Below, one piece after another: positions 63,200-64,000 of a stretch of DNA of 64,000 nucleotides. How positions within the stretch are numbered: the stretch's first letter is position 1; every line of letters starts with the position of its first letter. Below the pieces are notes generated by a model. It was given only the letters and a program-made list of their open reading frames with translations, did not search any database and was not told the DNA's origin. The position numbers and the translations under genes are program-made. Source of the stretch: DATLGB01 sp963726825 (lineage in GTDB: Bacteria; Actinomycetota; Thermoleophilia; Solirubrobacterales; Solirubrobacteraceae); the NCBI GenBank assembly GCA_963726825.1, contig CAVSDT010000002.1, positions 186,001 to 250,000 of the forward strand. The letters are read 5' to 3'.

Positions 63200-64000
63200 T
63201 CAACTGTCCGTTGGGACCGGTCCGCCCCCGGACCTGACCCACCACCCGAGGGTGTCGCGCAACGTGTCCTGCAGCGAGAACGCGGGTGCCCAGCCCGTCG
63301 CGGCGTGGAGCCTGCCGGCGTCACCGCGCACCTCCATCACCTCGTGCGCACGCAGCAGCCCGGGGTCGACCTGGTGATCGACGGCGACGCCGGCCGCCTC
63401 GGCGAGGGCGGCCACGAGCTCGGCGGCCGACGCGGTCGTGCCCGAGCAGACGTTGTACGTCGCACCGGCCTCGCCCTCGGCGGCGAGGAGGCGGTAGGCG
63501 CGCACCACGTCGCGCACGTCGGTGTAGTCGCGGCGCGTGTCGGGATTGCCGGTGCGCACCGCAACGGGGCGCGCGGCCTGCGTGGCGCCCGCGGCGACCT
63601 GGCGGGCGAAGGCGGCGATGGCGTAGATCGGCTCCTGTCCGGGCCCGGAGTGGTTGAACGGCCGCGCGCGCACGACGCGAAGGCCATGGGCGTCGGCGTA
63701 GAAGCCGGCGAGCAGGTCGGTGCTCGCCTTCGAGACCGCGTACGGGTTCTGCGGCCGCAGCGGCGCGGACTCGTCGACCGGCAGCCGGAGGGGCGGGCCG
63801 TAAACCTCGCCGCTCGAGACGGCCACGACCGTGGCGGCGGGGGCCGCCTCCCGGACCGCGTCGAGCAGGTGCAGCGTCATCGCCACGTTGCGCTGCTGGA
63901 AGCCGGCGGGGTCCCCCCAGGACCGGCCGACGTGCGCGTCGGCGGCGAGGTGGTAGACGACCTCGGGCGCGGCCGCGGCGACGGCGCGGGTCGTGGCCCC
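63200..64000 (-). CDS. NAD-dependent nucleotide-sugar epimerase/dehydratase (5' part outside window)
   Basis: The C-terminal 266 codons of an extended short-chain dehydrogenase; the Rossmann glycine motif lies beyond the right edge. Visible are VVYHLAADAHVGRSWGDPAG (the conserved HLAA and substrate residues), VVAVSSGEVYGPP (catalytic serine), YAVSKASTDLLAGFY (catalytic Tyr-x-x-x-Lys) and RPFNHSGPGQEPIYAIAAFARQVA. RPFNH.GPGQ is typical of GDP-mannose 4,6-dehydratase and GDP-6-deoxy-4-keto-mannose reductase-type enzymes (RMD). The product would be a deoxyhexose or rearranged sugar for surface glycans. Further sugar genes may lie to the right. Confidence 0.88.
   Translation of the reverse strand, partial: GATTRAVAAAAPEVVYHLAADAHVGRSWGDPAGFQQRNVAMTLHLLDAVREAAPAATVVAVSSGEVYGPPLRLPVDESAPLRPQNPYAVSKASTDLLAGFYADAHGLRVVRARPFNHSGPGQEPIYAIAAFARQVAAGATQAARPVAVRTGNPDTRRDYTDVRDVVRAYRLLAAEGEAGATYNVCSGTTASAAELVAALAEAAGVAVDHQVDPGLLRAHEVMEVRGDAGRLHAATGWAPAFSLQDTLRDTLGWWVRSGGGPVPTDS

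Overview
The window is a contiguous piece of a very high-G+C bacterial chromosome with dense, short-spaced genes on both strands and no mobile element, CRISPR array or rRNA operon. Gene content (carD, disA, clpC with UVR motif, SCP2-domain proteins, acyl-CoA dehydrogenase, SpoIIE-type phosphatase, secreted proteins with 'ALGGTSVAA'-like leaders and Arg/Lys-rich beta-sandwich tails) points to a deep-branching actinobacterium, most likely class Thermoleophilia (Solirubrobacterales). That placement is inference from family resemblance; no rRNA is present.

Layout. 1-15.8 kb: ArsA-like ATPase (cut by the window edge), a D-glucuronyl C5-epimerase-like protein, a lipoprotein, Cax and TerC membrane proteins, acyl-CoA dehydrogenase, PadR/SRPBCC pair, STAS protein, enoyl-CoA hydratase + sirtuin, a three-module cell-wall hydrolase, nucleoside phosphorylase and two proteins with Lys/Ala-rich tails. 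15.8-16 kb: a free-standing, previously unannotated-looking small RNA unit. 16-33 kb: MerR-cyclase, tilS, hpt, ftsH, folP, folB, TetR, thioesterase, folK, coaX, CDF transporter, HAD phosphatase, dus, greA, lysS. 34-45.5 kb: clpC, PLP lyase, radA, disA, carD, ispD, PHP phosphatase, ispF. 45.5-55.2 kb: accessory block with acyltransferase, a LacI-controlled ureohydrolase/nitrilase/APC permease cluster, metallophosphatase, nucleotidyltransferase and an SCP2-alpha/beta-hydrolase fusion. 55.2-64 kb: cysS, rlmB, sigH-like sigma factor, LOG-family protein, PAS/GAF/SpoIIE phosphatase, FKBP lipoprotein, tRNA-Thr, secreted protein and a truncated sugar epimerase.

Two features run through the whole window. 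First, the order tilS-hpt-ftsH-folP-folB-folK-coaX-dus-(greA)-lysS-clpC-radA-disA-ispD-ispF-cysS-rlmB-sigH is nearly that of the Bacillus subtilis chromosome, interrupted here by accessory genes. Second, about 32 genes that begin a transcription unit have a TANNNT (or GANNNT) hexamer ending 6-11 nt before the start codon and no Shine-Dalgarno, the hallmark of leaderless mRNAs; genes inside operons instead overlap their neighbour by ATGA/GTGA/TTGA, and a minority (clpC, carD, greA, sigH, arginase-like, acyl-CoA dehydrogenase) keep a leader with a Shine-Dalgarno. At three divergent pairs the two -10 boxes share one TA step, forming a 10-bp bidirectional element. These signals were used to choose several starts.

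Probable sequence errors or real lesions: dus carries two +1 frameshifts, ispD has no in-frame start (apparent +1 insertion), and lysS has no canonical start that keeps its conserved N-terminus.
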